This document shows positions 6,134-13,340 of a stretch of 15,192 nt of DNA, piece by piece; position 1 is the stretch's first letter; each line of letters opens with the position of its first letter. The translations under genes were made by a program, and so were the position numbers. The notes under the pieces were generated by a model. It was not told the origin of the DNA. It ran no database searches and worked only from the letters and a program-made list of their open reading frames with translations. This stretch comes from an uncultured Flavobacteriales bacterium (lineage in GTDB: Bacteria; Bacteroidota; Bacteroidia; Palsa-965): the NCBI GenBank assembly GCA_946478675.1, contig CAMLEF010000072.1, positions 1 to 15,192 of the forward strand, written 5' to 3'.

Positions 6134-7158
6134 TGAACTGGTGGGGAAATATCACATTCGCGAACCGCTGGGCGCTGTGGCTGCTGCTGCTGGTGCCCGT
6201 GTTCATCCTGTTCCTGTATTTCTTCGCAGGAAAAGGAAAACCGGTGCTTTCCCTTTCGTCGTTCCGCTATCTCCAGGGCATCCCGGTGCCGGGGCGCGTG
6301 CGCTGGCGTTTCCTGCTGTATTTCCTTCGCATCGCGGCGCTGGTGTTGCTCGTGCTCGGCTTCGCGCGACCGCAAACCGCAACGGAATTTGTTCCCGACA
6401 AAGGCCAGGGCATCGACATGATGCTGTGCATCGACATCTCGCAAAGTATGACCGGCGATATCGTGGCGCAGGGCAGCATCCCGATGGCCAAGCTCGAAGT
6501 CGCCAAGCAGGAAGCCATGCACTTCATCGATCAGCGACCGAATGACCGCATCGGCGCCGTCGTGTTTACCGGCGAAGCGTTGACGACCTGCCCGCTCACG
6601 ACGGATCACAGCTCGCTGAAAATGCTCATCTCGAATGTCGAGTGCGATCCCCGGCTCGAGCAGGGAACAGCGATCGGAATGGGCCTTGCGAATGCAGTAG
6701 AACGTTTGCGCGACAGCAATGCGAAAAGCAAAGTCGTGGTGCTGCTCACCGACGGCGAAAACAACAAAGGCATGATCCAGCCGCTCGACGCCGGCCGCAT
6801 TGCGAAAACCTACAACGTGCGCGTGTACACGATCGGTCTCGGCGCGCAGGGACGACAGCTCACGCCGGTCATGACGAATCCCGACGGCAGCGTCGTGCAG
6901 CAATACCGCGACGTCGACATCGACGAGAGCACGATGATGCAGATCTCCAACATTACCGGTGGAAAATACTTCCGCGCATCCGACGGCCGCAGGCTCGAAG
7001 AAGTGTACAAGGAGATCAGCCAGATGGAAAAAACCGATTTCAATACGAAGGGGCACTGGCATCACAAAGAAGAAGCCGCGCCGTTCTTCCTGCTTGCCTT
7101 GCTCCTGCTCGGCGCAGAATTCGCTTTACGTTACACCGTTTTCGACAGCCTGACATGA
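6130..7158 (+). CDS. batA: BatA, membrane-anchored VWA protein
   Basis: BatA is an inner-membrane VWA protein of the Bacteroides aerotolerance operon. The 342-residue product has two N-terminal transmembrane helices (about 13-32 and 58-78), a central VWA domain and a C-terminal helix (about 317-332). The MIDAS residues are intact: DISQS at 102-106, QGTAIGMGL and VVLLTDGEN. Helix placement puts the VWA domain on one side of the membrane between helices 2 and 3. The start overlaps the previous stop as ATGA; a second ATG one codon later is also possible. The end overlaps batB in the same way. BatA and BatB are paralogues and may form a hetero-oligomer with BatC and BatD. The aerotolerance name comes from Bacteroides fragilis; the molecular role remains unclear in the family. 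Confidence 0.93.
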   Translation: MMNWWGNITFANRWALWLLLLVPVFILFLYFFAGKGKPVLSLSSFRYLQGIPVPGRVRWRFLLYFLRIAALVLLVLGFARPQTATEFVPDKGQGIDMMLCIDISQSMTGDIVAQGSIPMAKLEVAKQEAMHFIDQRPNDRIGAVVFTGEALTTCPLTTDHSSLKMLISNVECDPRLEQGTAIGMGLANAVERLRDSNAKSKVVVLLTDGENNKGMIQPLDAGRIAKTYNVRVYTIGLGAQGRQLTPVMTNPDGSVVQQYRDVDIDESTMMQISNITGGKYFRASDGRRLEEVYKEISQMEKTDFNTKGHWHHKEEAAPFFLLALLLLGAEFALRYTVFDSLT

Positions 7159-8174
7159 CCTTCGATTATCCCTGGTTGCTGCTCCTCTTGCTGCTCGCCC
7201 TGCCCGGCCTGCTGCTCTGGCTGCGCTCTGCCCGGAAGCGGAAAGAACGCATCGAAAAATTCGCAGAAAGCGGTTTCGTCGATCGCCTTGTTCTCGGCAA
7301 CAGCCCGAAGCTGCGGTTCTGGCATTTCCTGCTGTTCTTCGCCGGGATATTTTTCGTGATCCTCTCGATCGCAGGGCCGAAAATTGCGGGAGGAAAAGAG
7401 AAGATCAAAATTTCCGGCATCGACCTGATGATCGTGCTCGACATCTCGAACAGCATGCGCGCCAACGACATTCAGCCGAACCGTCTCGAGCGCGCGAAAC
7501 TGGCGCTGCAGGACGTGATCAGCAACGTCAACGGCGACCGCGTCGGTATCGTGGTGTTTGCCGGACAGGCGTACATGAACATGCCGCTGAGCGACGATAT
7601 GAACGCGGCGCAAATGGTATTGCAATCCGTTTCGCCGGAAATGATCACCGTGCAGGGAACTGCGATCGGTGATGCGATCGACCGCGCGGTGGATGCGTTT
7701 CCGCGCGATGAAGAAGACAAGAGCCGCGGTCGTGCGATCATCGTCATCTCCGACGGTGAGAACCACGAAGACGACGCCATCAAAGCGGCGCAGCGTGCCA
7801 CGGAGAACGGCATTATCGTGTGCACCATCGGCATCGGAACGGCAGAAGGCAGCAGGATTCCCGAAGTCGACGACAAAGGAAATCTCACGGGTTACAAGAC
7901 GGATGATCACGGTCAGGAGATCGTCACGAAGCTGAACGAGCCGTTGCTGCAGCAGGTCGCCTCCGAAGGAAGAGGCGTTTACGTGCACGCCAGCAACACC
8001 GATCTCGGCGTAGGAAAAGTGTATTCGCTGCTGCAGGGATTAAGCAAAACGACGAAAGAAACCTGGCAGTACAAGGATTTTACGCCGCTGTACCCGTGGC
8101 TGGCTGCATTGTCGATCCTGCTGCTGATCTTCGAGCCGCTGTTGCCCGAGGGAAAACGAAACGATTCGAAATGA
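7155..8174 (+). CDS. batB: BatB, membrane-anchored VWA protein
   Basis: The product has 339 residues and the same layout as BatA: helices at about 5-23 and 56-74, a VWA domain, and a C-terminal helix near 314-330. MIDAS residues are complete (DISNS at 96-100, QGTAIGDAI, VISDGEN). The VWA domain also contains the DRVGIVVFAG strand typical of this group. The start ATG at 7155 overlaps the batA stop by 4 nt. An open frame extends upstream to 6642, but that extension reads arginine-rich nonsense antiphase to batA, so the shorter start is preferred. The stop overlaps batC as ATGA. Identity with BatB rather than BatA rests mainly on gene order. Confidence 0.93.
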   Translation: MTFDYPWLLLLLLLALPGLLLWLRSARKRKERIEKFAESGFVDRLVLGNSPKLRFWHFLLFFAGIFFVILSIAGPKIAGGKEKIKISGIDLMIVLDISNSMRANDIQPNRLERAKLALQDVISNVNGDRVGIVVFAGQAYMNMPLSDDMNAAQMVLQSVSPEMITVQGTAIGDAIDRAVDAFPRDEEDKSRGRAIIVISDGENHEDDAIKAAQRATENGIIVCTIGIGTAEGSRIPEVDDKGNLTGYKTDDHGQEIVTKLNEPLLQQVASEGRGVYVHASNTDLGVGKVYSLLQGLSKTTKETWQYKDFTPLYPWLAALSILLLIFEPLLPEGKRNDSK

Positions 8175-8914
8175 AAACGAAACTGAACATCCGGCTGCTG
8201 TGGGCGCTGGCATCGCTCTTCGTCGTCACCACCGTGATGGCGCAGCAGAAAAAGCCGCCGGTCCGCCGTGATCCGTGGAAAAATACGCGCGATGGAAATT
8301 CGGCGTACCAGAAGAACCAATACGCCGATGCGGAAAAAAAATACCGCGAAGGCGCAGCGAAAGACACGACCAAAAACGCTGCGAATTACAACCTCGGCAA
8401 TGCGCTTTACCGCCAGGGAAAATATGACCAGGCCGAAAAAGCGTATGCCGATGCGATGCTCGGGCAGAACAAAGATTCACTCGCACGCGCATGGCACAAC
8501 CTCGGCAACTCGCTCGTGCAGCAGGGAAAATACCAGGAAGGTATCAACGCGTACAAGCAGGCGCTGAAGTATCATCCCGCCGATGAAGACACGCGTTACA
8601 ATTTGGCGTATGCGCAGAAAAAGCTGAAGAAGCAGCAGCCTCCGCCGCAGCAGAACAAGAACCAGCAGCAGAAACAAAATCAAAAGCAGCAACAGCAAAA
8701 ACAGCAGCAGCAACAACAAAAGCAACAGCAGCAAAAACAGCAGCAGCAACAAAAACAGCAACAGCAGCAACAAAAGCAGCAGGACCAGGCGATGAATCCT
8801 GACGAAGCGAAACGCATGCTGGATGCGATGAAAGACGAAGAGAAGAAAACGCGCAATCGCTTAAGCAACGAGAAAAAAGAAGGTTACCGCCGTTCCAAAG
8901 ACAAAGACTGGTGA
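8171..8914 (+). CDS. batC: BatC, exported TPR protein with Q/K-rich tract
   Basis: The product has 247 residues. An N-terminal signal or anchor segment covers about 1-25 (LLWALASLFVVTTVMAQ). About three tetratricopeptide repeats follow at roughly 37-138; YNLGNALYRQGKYDQAEKAY is one and WHNLGNSLVQQGKYQEGINAY another. Residues 155-206 are nearly pure glutamine and lysine. The C-terminal tail DEAKRMLDAMKDEE...KDKDW is typical of BatC. TPRs bind proteins, so BatC probably joins BatA, BatB and BatD. The ATG at 8171 overlaps the batB stop by 4 nt and gives the signal segment; an upstream in-frame ATG at 8096 lies inside batB and is rejected. The low-complexity tract is long but in frame, without a break. 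Confidence 0.93.
   Translation: MKTKLNIRLLWALASLFVVTTVMAQQKKPPVRRDPWKNTRDGNSAYQKNQYADAEKKYREGAAKDTTKNAANYNLGNALYRQGKYDQAEKAYADAMLGQNKDSLARAWHNLGNSLVQQGKYQEGINAYKQALKYHPADEDTRYNLAYAQKKLKKQQPPPQQNKNQQQKQNQKQQQQKQQQQQQKQQQQKQQQQQKQQQQQQKQQDQAMNPDEAKRMLDAMKDEEKKTRNRLSNEKKEGYRRSKDKDW
8633..8788 (+). repeat. CAG/CAA/AAA trinucleotide tract within batC
   Basis: About 52 codons are almost all CAG, CAA, AAA or AAG and encode runs of glutamine broken by lysine. Both glutamine codons alternate, so the tract is not a pure microsatellite. Length changes in steps of three would keep the frame, so it can vary in length without inactivating batC. Confidence 0.85.
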
Positions 8915-10668
8915 GAAGCTCCTGCTGCATACCACGGATTTTTCTTTTGCCGTTCGCGATCCTGCTGACCGGCCTTATTCCGTTGCGTGCGCAGCAGCTG
9001 AAGCTCGAAGCCGACAAGGACACGATCGGCTTTAACGAAACCGTCACCGTATCCTTATCGGGCGACATTGCAGATATCACAGCGTTCGGGGAGTTGCCGC
9101 AGAGCGATGGTTTCATCGTGACGGGACGCACGAGTAATTATTATTACAACAACGCGCTCCAGAAAATTCACATCAGCCAGACGTTCACGCTGCAGCCGTT
9201 GCGCGCCGGCAAATCCACCGTCGGGCCATGCTGGGTGCAGGCGGGAAGCAAACGCATTTTCTCCAACAGCGTCAGCATTTACGTTCGGACAAACGGCAGC
9301 AGTCCTTCGCAATCGGGGAATATGTTTCTTCGCTGCGAGCCCAGCCGGAAAAAAGTTTATCGCGGCGAACAGGTGGTGCTCACGCTGCGTTTGTACCGTC
9401 GCACCAACGACCAGATCTATCCTTCCGATCGCCCGCTGGCCAAATCATTCGATGGTTTTCTTTACGTGCCCGGCCCTTACCCAATGGACGAAGCCTACGA
9501 CGACACGATGATTACCGTCAACGGCATTACGTACCAGGGCATCGTCATGTACCGCGAATTCGTTTACCCGAATACGACCGGGAAACTGAAGCTGCCTTCG
9601 TACAGCGTCACCTGCACCGTCAACACGAACCCGTATCCTACCGGCAACCCGTTAATCGATAATCTCAACAGTGTGCCGGTACAGGTCGACCTCGTGACCG
9701 ACCCGGTGCCGATCGAAGTATTGCCGCTGCCGGATGACGGGAAACCGGACAGCTTCAAAGGCGACGTCGGCAATTATTCGCTGAGCGCTTCCATTGATAA
9801 AACAGAAGTGCGCGCCACCGAAGCGGTGAAGCTGAGCGTAACGGTCAACGGCGAAGGCAACATCGGTTTCGTGCAGGTCGATGCACCGAAATATCCTGAT
9901 GGCGTCAGCGGGTTTGCCGGCTTCGCGACCGACAGCACCACGGTGACGAGCAACGGCGTAAGCGGCTACAAAACATTCACGTGGACGATCATCCCGCAAA
10001 AGGAAGGCGACTACGTGATCCCGGGAATGACGTTCTCGTATTACGACGTGGCGAAAAAGCAATACATCACGCTGCACACGGAAGATTTTCATTTGAAAGC
10101 CGGGCCGCCACCACCGCAGAACGACAAAACAGAGAACAATCTTCCCACCACTTTTCTCAGTGAAAAAAGCGTCGCCGTCAAATTCGGGATCATCCTGCTG
10201 ACGGTGTTCACGCCGTTGCTGCTGCTGCTCTTCTTCCTGCTCAGGAAACGACGCCGCGATCGTGAACGGAAAGCCACGCAGCTCGCCGAAGAAAAAACAA
10301 AAGCGGCAGAAGAGATTCCGGAAACACCTTCGCGCAGCAGCCGCGTGAAAACGGAAACCGATCAGCTCTTCTGGCAGGCCGAACAATTCCTGCATGCCGG
10401 CAACAGTCGCGGCGCAGTGCTGAAAACGTACGAAGGGCTGCTCCTCGCTGCGAGTGAAAAGTGCGAGCTGAGCCGCGAAGAAGCCTCCGTTGCGCAATTG
10501 CGTTACCGGCTCGGCGTCAAAAAAACAGATCCGCAACAGGTTGACATGATCATCGACATGATCAATAAACTCGCGGCGTTACGCTATACGCCGGCAGCGC
10601 TTTCTCCGCAGGAAACGTACCTCCTGCTGCAGCAAACACGGGCCCTTGCGACCGGTATGGGTTTCTGA
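8911..10668 (+). CDS. batD: BatD, large exported oxygen-tolerance protein
   Basis: BatD is the large periplasmic member of the Bat operon. The 585-residue product begins with a hydrophobic signal segment (about 1-27, ending LRAQQ). A long beta-rich exported part (28-420) contains IDKTEVRATEAVKLSVTVNGEGNIG, split here by family-typical Ig-like modules. A transmembrane helix is at 425-444, followed by RKRRRDRERK and a charged cytosolic domain to 585 with helical character (FWQAEQFLHAG, LAALRYTP). The start is GTG at 8911, overlapping the batC stop as GTGA. No in-frame ATG gives a better signal peptide. It is the last Bat gene here: no batE follows, and the next gene starts 89 nt later with its own promoter-like box. 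Confidence 0.93.
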   Translation: MRSSCCIPRIFLLPFAILLTGLIPLRAQQLKLEADKDTIGFNETVTVSLSGDIADITAFGELPQSDGFIVTGRTSNYYYNNALQKIHISQTFTLQPLRAGKSTVGPCWVQAGSKRIFSNSVSIYVRTNGSSPSQSGNMFLRCEPSRKKVYRGEQVVLTLRLYRRTNDQIYPSDRPLAKSFDGFLYVPGPYPMDEAYDDTMITVNGITYQGIVMYREFVYPNTTGKLKLPSYSVTCTVNTNPYPTGNPLIDNLNSVPVQVDLVTDPVPIEVLPLPDDGKPDSFKGDVGNYSLSASIDKTEVRATEAVKLSVTVNGEGNIGFVQVDAPKYPDGVSGFAGFATDSTTVTSNGVSGYKTFTWTIIPQKEGDYVIPGMTFSYYDVAKKQYITLHTEDFHLKAGPPPPQNDKTENNLPTTFLSEKSVAVKFGIILLTVFTPLLLLLFFLLRKRRRDRERKATQLAEEKTKAAEEIPETPSRSSRVKTETDQLFWQAEQFLHAGNSRGAVLKTYEGLLLAASEKCELSREEASVAQLRYRLGVKKTDPQQVDMIIDMINKLAALRYTPAALSPQETYLLLQQTRALATGMGF

Positions 10669-10732
10669 GCGACCATTTCCTGGTTCTTTTCGACAAAACC
10701 AACTGATTTCAACCCAGGTACCGGAATTTTTC

Positions 10733-10740
10733 TATTTTTG
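10733..10740 (+). promoter_or_regulatory. Bacteroidota-type -7 box upstream of the 802-aa surface protein gene
   Basis: TATTTTTG fits TAnnTTTG and lies 17 nt before the ATG at 10758. A weak TTTC at about 10707-10710 sits near the -33 distance. It suggests that the surface protein genes are transcribed apart from the Bat operon. Confidence 0.4.
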
Positions 10741-10757
10741 TTTCGGCTCACATCGAC

Positions 10758-13166
10758 ATGAAACAATTCCTGGCTTTTTTATTCTTCGCATGGTGCGGTG
10801 TTTCTGCATATGCCCAGAATGGTGCTACACCAACAAAAGGGCATAACCCCGTTGCTCCGCCCAATGCGCGCGTCTCCGATCCTATTTCCGTGCTCGATGG
10901 CAATGCGAGCCTCGGCCCCACGTACCAGTTCAGCGCCTGCGGTTTGAATTACACGACCGCTTCCGCCAAAACCGGTCAGCGATTTTCCCCTCCGGGAGTT
11001 GCGCAGCCTGCTACGTTCACCATTGCCGGCATTCCTGCCACAGCGAACATCCTGAAAGCTTTTTTCTGGATGGAAGGTTCCGGTAACGGCGCAGCGGCCA
11101 CGATTACGTTCACCAACCCGTTTGCCGTTTCTTCCAATTTCGCCATGCAGCTGATCGGCACCGACCAGGACAAATGCTGGGGCTACCAGGGAACTTCCAC
11201 CTATCGTACCGACGTAACGGCGCTCGTGGTCGGCAACGGCAACTACACGATCAGCGGCATTCCGACGAGCACTTCTTCGGCCAACACGAATGATATGGAC
11301 GGCGGCACGCTGATGGTGATCTGGAGCGATCCGACTTCCAGCTTCCAGGGCGACATCGTCATCTGGGACGGCTGCTTCGTGGGCATCGGAACGCAGCAGA
11401 GCTACACCATCACCGGCTTCAGCGCCTGCACCGGCACCGTTTCCAACGCACGCGCCTTCATGGGCATCGGTGACCTGCAGGGATTGAACACGCCGCTCAC
11501 GCTCAACAGCAATCCGCCCGTAACGATCGTCGAAGACTGGTACAACTGGGTCGACAACACTACGACGGTGACGCCCGGGCAAAACACTTCGCTCTTCGAC
11601 GTGAACGCGTCCGGCGACTGTTACAACCTTTGCGTGATCGGACTTTACTGGCAATCGAACTGCAGCACCTGTTGCGCCAACCCGTTCACACTGCAGATGG
11701 ATTCCGTTCCGAGCCAGTGCTCCGCCAACAACGGCACCGCCACGGCAACTCCGATCGGCGGCTCAGGCAACTTCACGTATTCCTGGAACACCGTTCCTCC
11801 GCAAAACACACAAACCGCAACGAACCTTCCTCCCGGCGTTTATACCTGCACGGTAACCGACGTCGCAGGATGTACGTTCATTGATTCGGTAACCGTTATG
11901 GGAACCGGCCAGCTTTCGGTTTCCACCCTCCAGACCAACGTGCTCTGCAACGGCGGCAACAACGGATCGGCAGTCGTAACGCCGGTTTCCGGCAATGCGC
12001 CTTACACCTACACGTGGTCGCCGAACGTGAGCACGACCGGGACGGCATCCAACCTGACCGCCGGCAATTACACCGTCGACGTCACCGACAACTTCGGTTG
12101 CACGAGCTCGTACACGTTCAACATCACCGAGCCTCCATTGGTGCCAATCATCGCGACCGGCAATGGAACGACAGCGATCTGCACCGGGTTCTCTACCGGC
12201 ATTAGCGTCACGGCAAGCGGCGGAGCGCCTCCGTATGCTTACCAGTGGCTCATCAACGGCAACACGAACGATTCCATCACTGTTGCGCCGACGACCACAA
12301 CCAACTATTCCGTTGTGGTAACCGATGCCTGCGGAACACCTGCCGACACGGCTGTCATTACGGTAACAGTCAACCCGCTTCCGACGATCAGCTTCTCGGG
12401 CGACCAGGTGCAGGGATGCTCACCGCTGTGCGTGAATTTCACCGCCTCTTCTACTCCAGCGCTCGCGAACGTCAGCTGGATTTTCGGTGACGGAAACACG
12501 TCTGTGCAAGCGACGCCGAACAATTGTTATCTCCTGCCGACCAGCTATTCGGTTACCGCGCACGTCACCGACGTCAACGGCTGCATCGATTCACTTACGC
12601 AGGTCAATTACATCACCGTGCATCCCGACCCGACGGCGCAATTCGGCATTCTTTCGCCGCAGCCCGCCACGCAGCTGGAATCGAACATCGCTTTCGATGA
12701 CCAGAGTACCGGCGGTGATACTTGTTATTGGGATTTCGGTGACGGCAATACCCTGGTTGCGATCGGTTGCGGCGACGTCGCCAACAACTACCAGGATACC
12801 GGCGCATTCCATGTGCAGGAAATTGTCGTCAACCAATGGGGCTGTTCCGACACCATCGAATACGACGTTTACATTGTGCCGAATACTTCGCTCTACGTTC
12901 CGAACTCTTTCACGCCGAACGGTGACGGCAAGAACGATCTCTTCCTCGTGTACGGTGAATACGTCGACGATTTCCACATGATGGTTTTCGATCGCTGGGG
13001 CAACCTGATCTTCGAATCGAACGACATGCTGAAAGGCTGGAACGGGAAAGCGAACAACGGCAATGAAGTAGCGCAGATCGATACGTACGTTTGGGTGGTA
13101 ACCTATGCCGAACAATACGGTGGTTATCGCCACAAAATTGTCGGCCACGTTAACCTTATCCGTTGA
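10758..13166 (+). CDS. secreted multidomain surface protein with type IX type-B sorting domain
   Basis: The product has 802 residues. A signal peptide ends at AYAQ (about residue 20). Residues 21-308 form a beta-rich domain also found in the next gene, with NDMDGGTLMVIWSDP and DKCWGY; I cannot name it firmly. Two SprB-like repeats follow (about 309-456, with TYSWNTVP and TYTWSPNV), then an Ig-like module (about 460-540, YAYQWLINGNTN). Two PKD domains come next (541-625 and 626-712), marked by WIFGDGN and YWDFGDGN. The end (711-802) is the gliding motility-associated, type-B sorting domain: VPNSFTPNGDGKNDLF, FDRWGNLIF, GWNGK and DTYVWVV. It should be exported by Sec, cross the outer membrane by the type IX system and stay on or near the surface, perhaps for adhesion. 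A strong terminator follows at 13187. Confidence 0.92.
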   Translation: MKQFLAFLFFAWCGVSAYAQNGATPTKGHNPVAPPNARVSDPISVLDGNASLGPTYQFSACGLNYTTASAKTGQRFSPPGVAQPATFTIAGIPATANILKAFFWMEGSGNGAAATITFTNPFAVSSNFAMQLIGTDQDKCWGYQGTSTYRTDVTALVVGNGNYTISGIPTSTSSANTNDMDGGTLMVIWSDPTSSFQGDIVIWDGCFVGIGTQQSYTITGFSACTGTVSNARAFMGIGDLQGLNTPLTLNSNPPVTIVEDWYNWVDNTTTVTPGQNTSLFDVNASGDCYNLCVIGLYWQSNCSTCCANPFTLQMDSVPSQCSANNGTATATPIGGSGNFTYSWNTVPPQNTQTATNLPPGVYTCTVTDVAGCTFIDSVTVMGTGQLSVSTLQTNVLCNGGNNGSAVVTPVSGNAPYTYTWSPNVSTTGTASNLTAGNYTVDVTDNFGCTSSYTFNITEPPLVPIIATGNGTTAICTGFSTGISVTASGGAPPYAYQWLINGNTNDSITVAPTTTTNYSVVVTDACGTPADTAVITVTVNPLPTISFSGDQVQGCSPLCVNFTASSTPALANVSWIFGDGNTSVQATPNNCYLLPTSYSVTAHVTDVNGCIDSLTQVNYITVHPDPTAQFGILSPQPATQLESNIAFDDQSTGGDTCYWDFGDGNTLVAIGCGDVANNYQDTGAFHVQEIVVNQWGCSDTIEYDVYIVPNTSLYVPNSFTPNGDGKNDLFLVYGEYVDDFHMMVFDRWGNLIFESNDMLKGWNGKANNGNEVAQIDTYVWVVTYAEQYGGYRHKIVGHVNLIR

Positions 13167-13186
13167 GTTTAACCACAACTTTTTCG

Positions 13187-13217
13187 AAGGACGGAACCGC
13201 GGTTTCGTCCTTTTTTT
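13187..13217 (+). terminator. rho-independent terminator after the 802-aa gene
   Basis: A 12-bp stem (13187-13198 with 13201-13212, one G-T pair) closes on the two bases 13199-13200 and runs into seven T at 13211-13217. It starts 20 nt after the stop codon at 13164-13166. It separates the two surface protein genes. Confidence 0.88.
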
Positions 13218-13340
13218 ATGCCCGTTCAGCGACTCGCCGCAATACATGATCGGAATTATTTGGAAATCAGCCGCTCGCGCCTTAAATTGCGTGGTAGCAA
13301 ACACCTTGCACAAAAACGCACCTGTCTAAATCCTGATTGC

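Noticed and set aside
5887..7065. 392-codon open frame antisense to batA and the DUF4381-like gene
   Set aside because: It spans two real genes with intact family motifs on the plus strand and is rich in histidine and arginine, as expected for a shadow frame in GC-rich coding DNA.
9652..10536. 294-codon open frame antisense to batD
   Set aside because: It has no domain character and lies opposite the BatD exported and membrane regions.
10676..10702. possible terminator after batD
   Set aside because: A short stem between TGGTT and AACCA-like bases with TTTT/AAAA can be drawn, but it has bulges and no following T-run.
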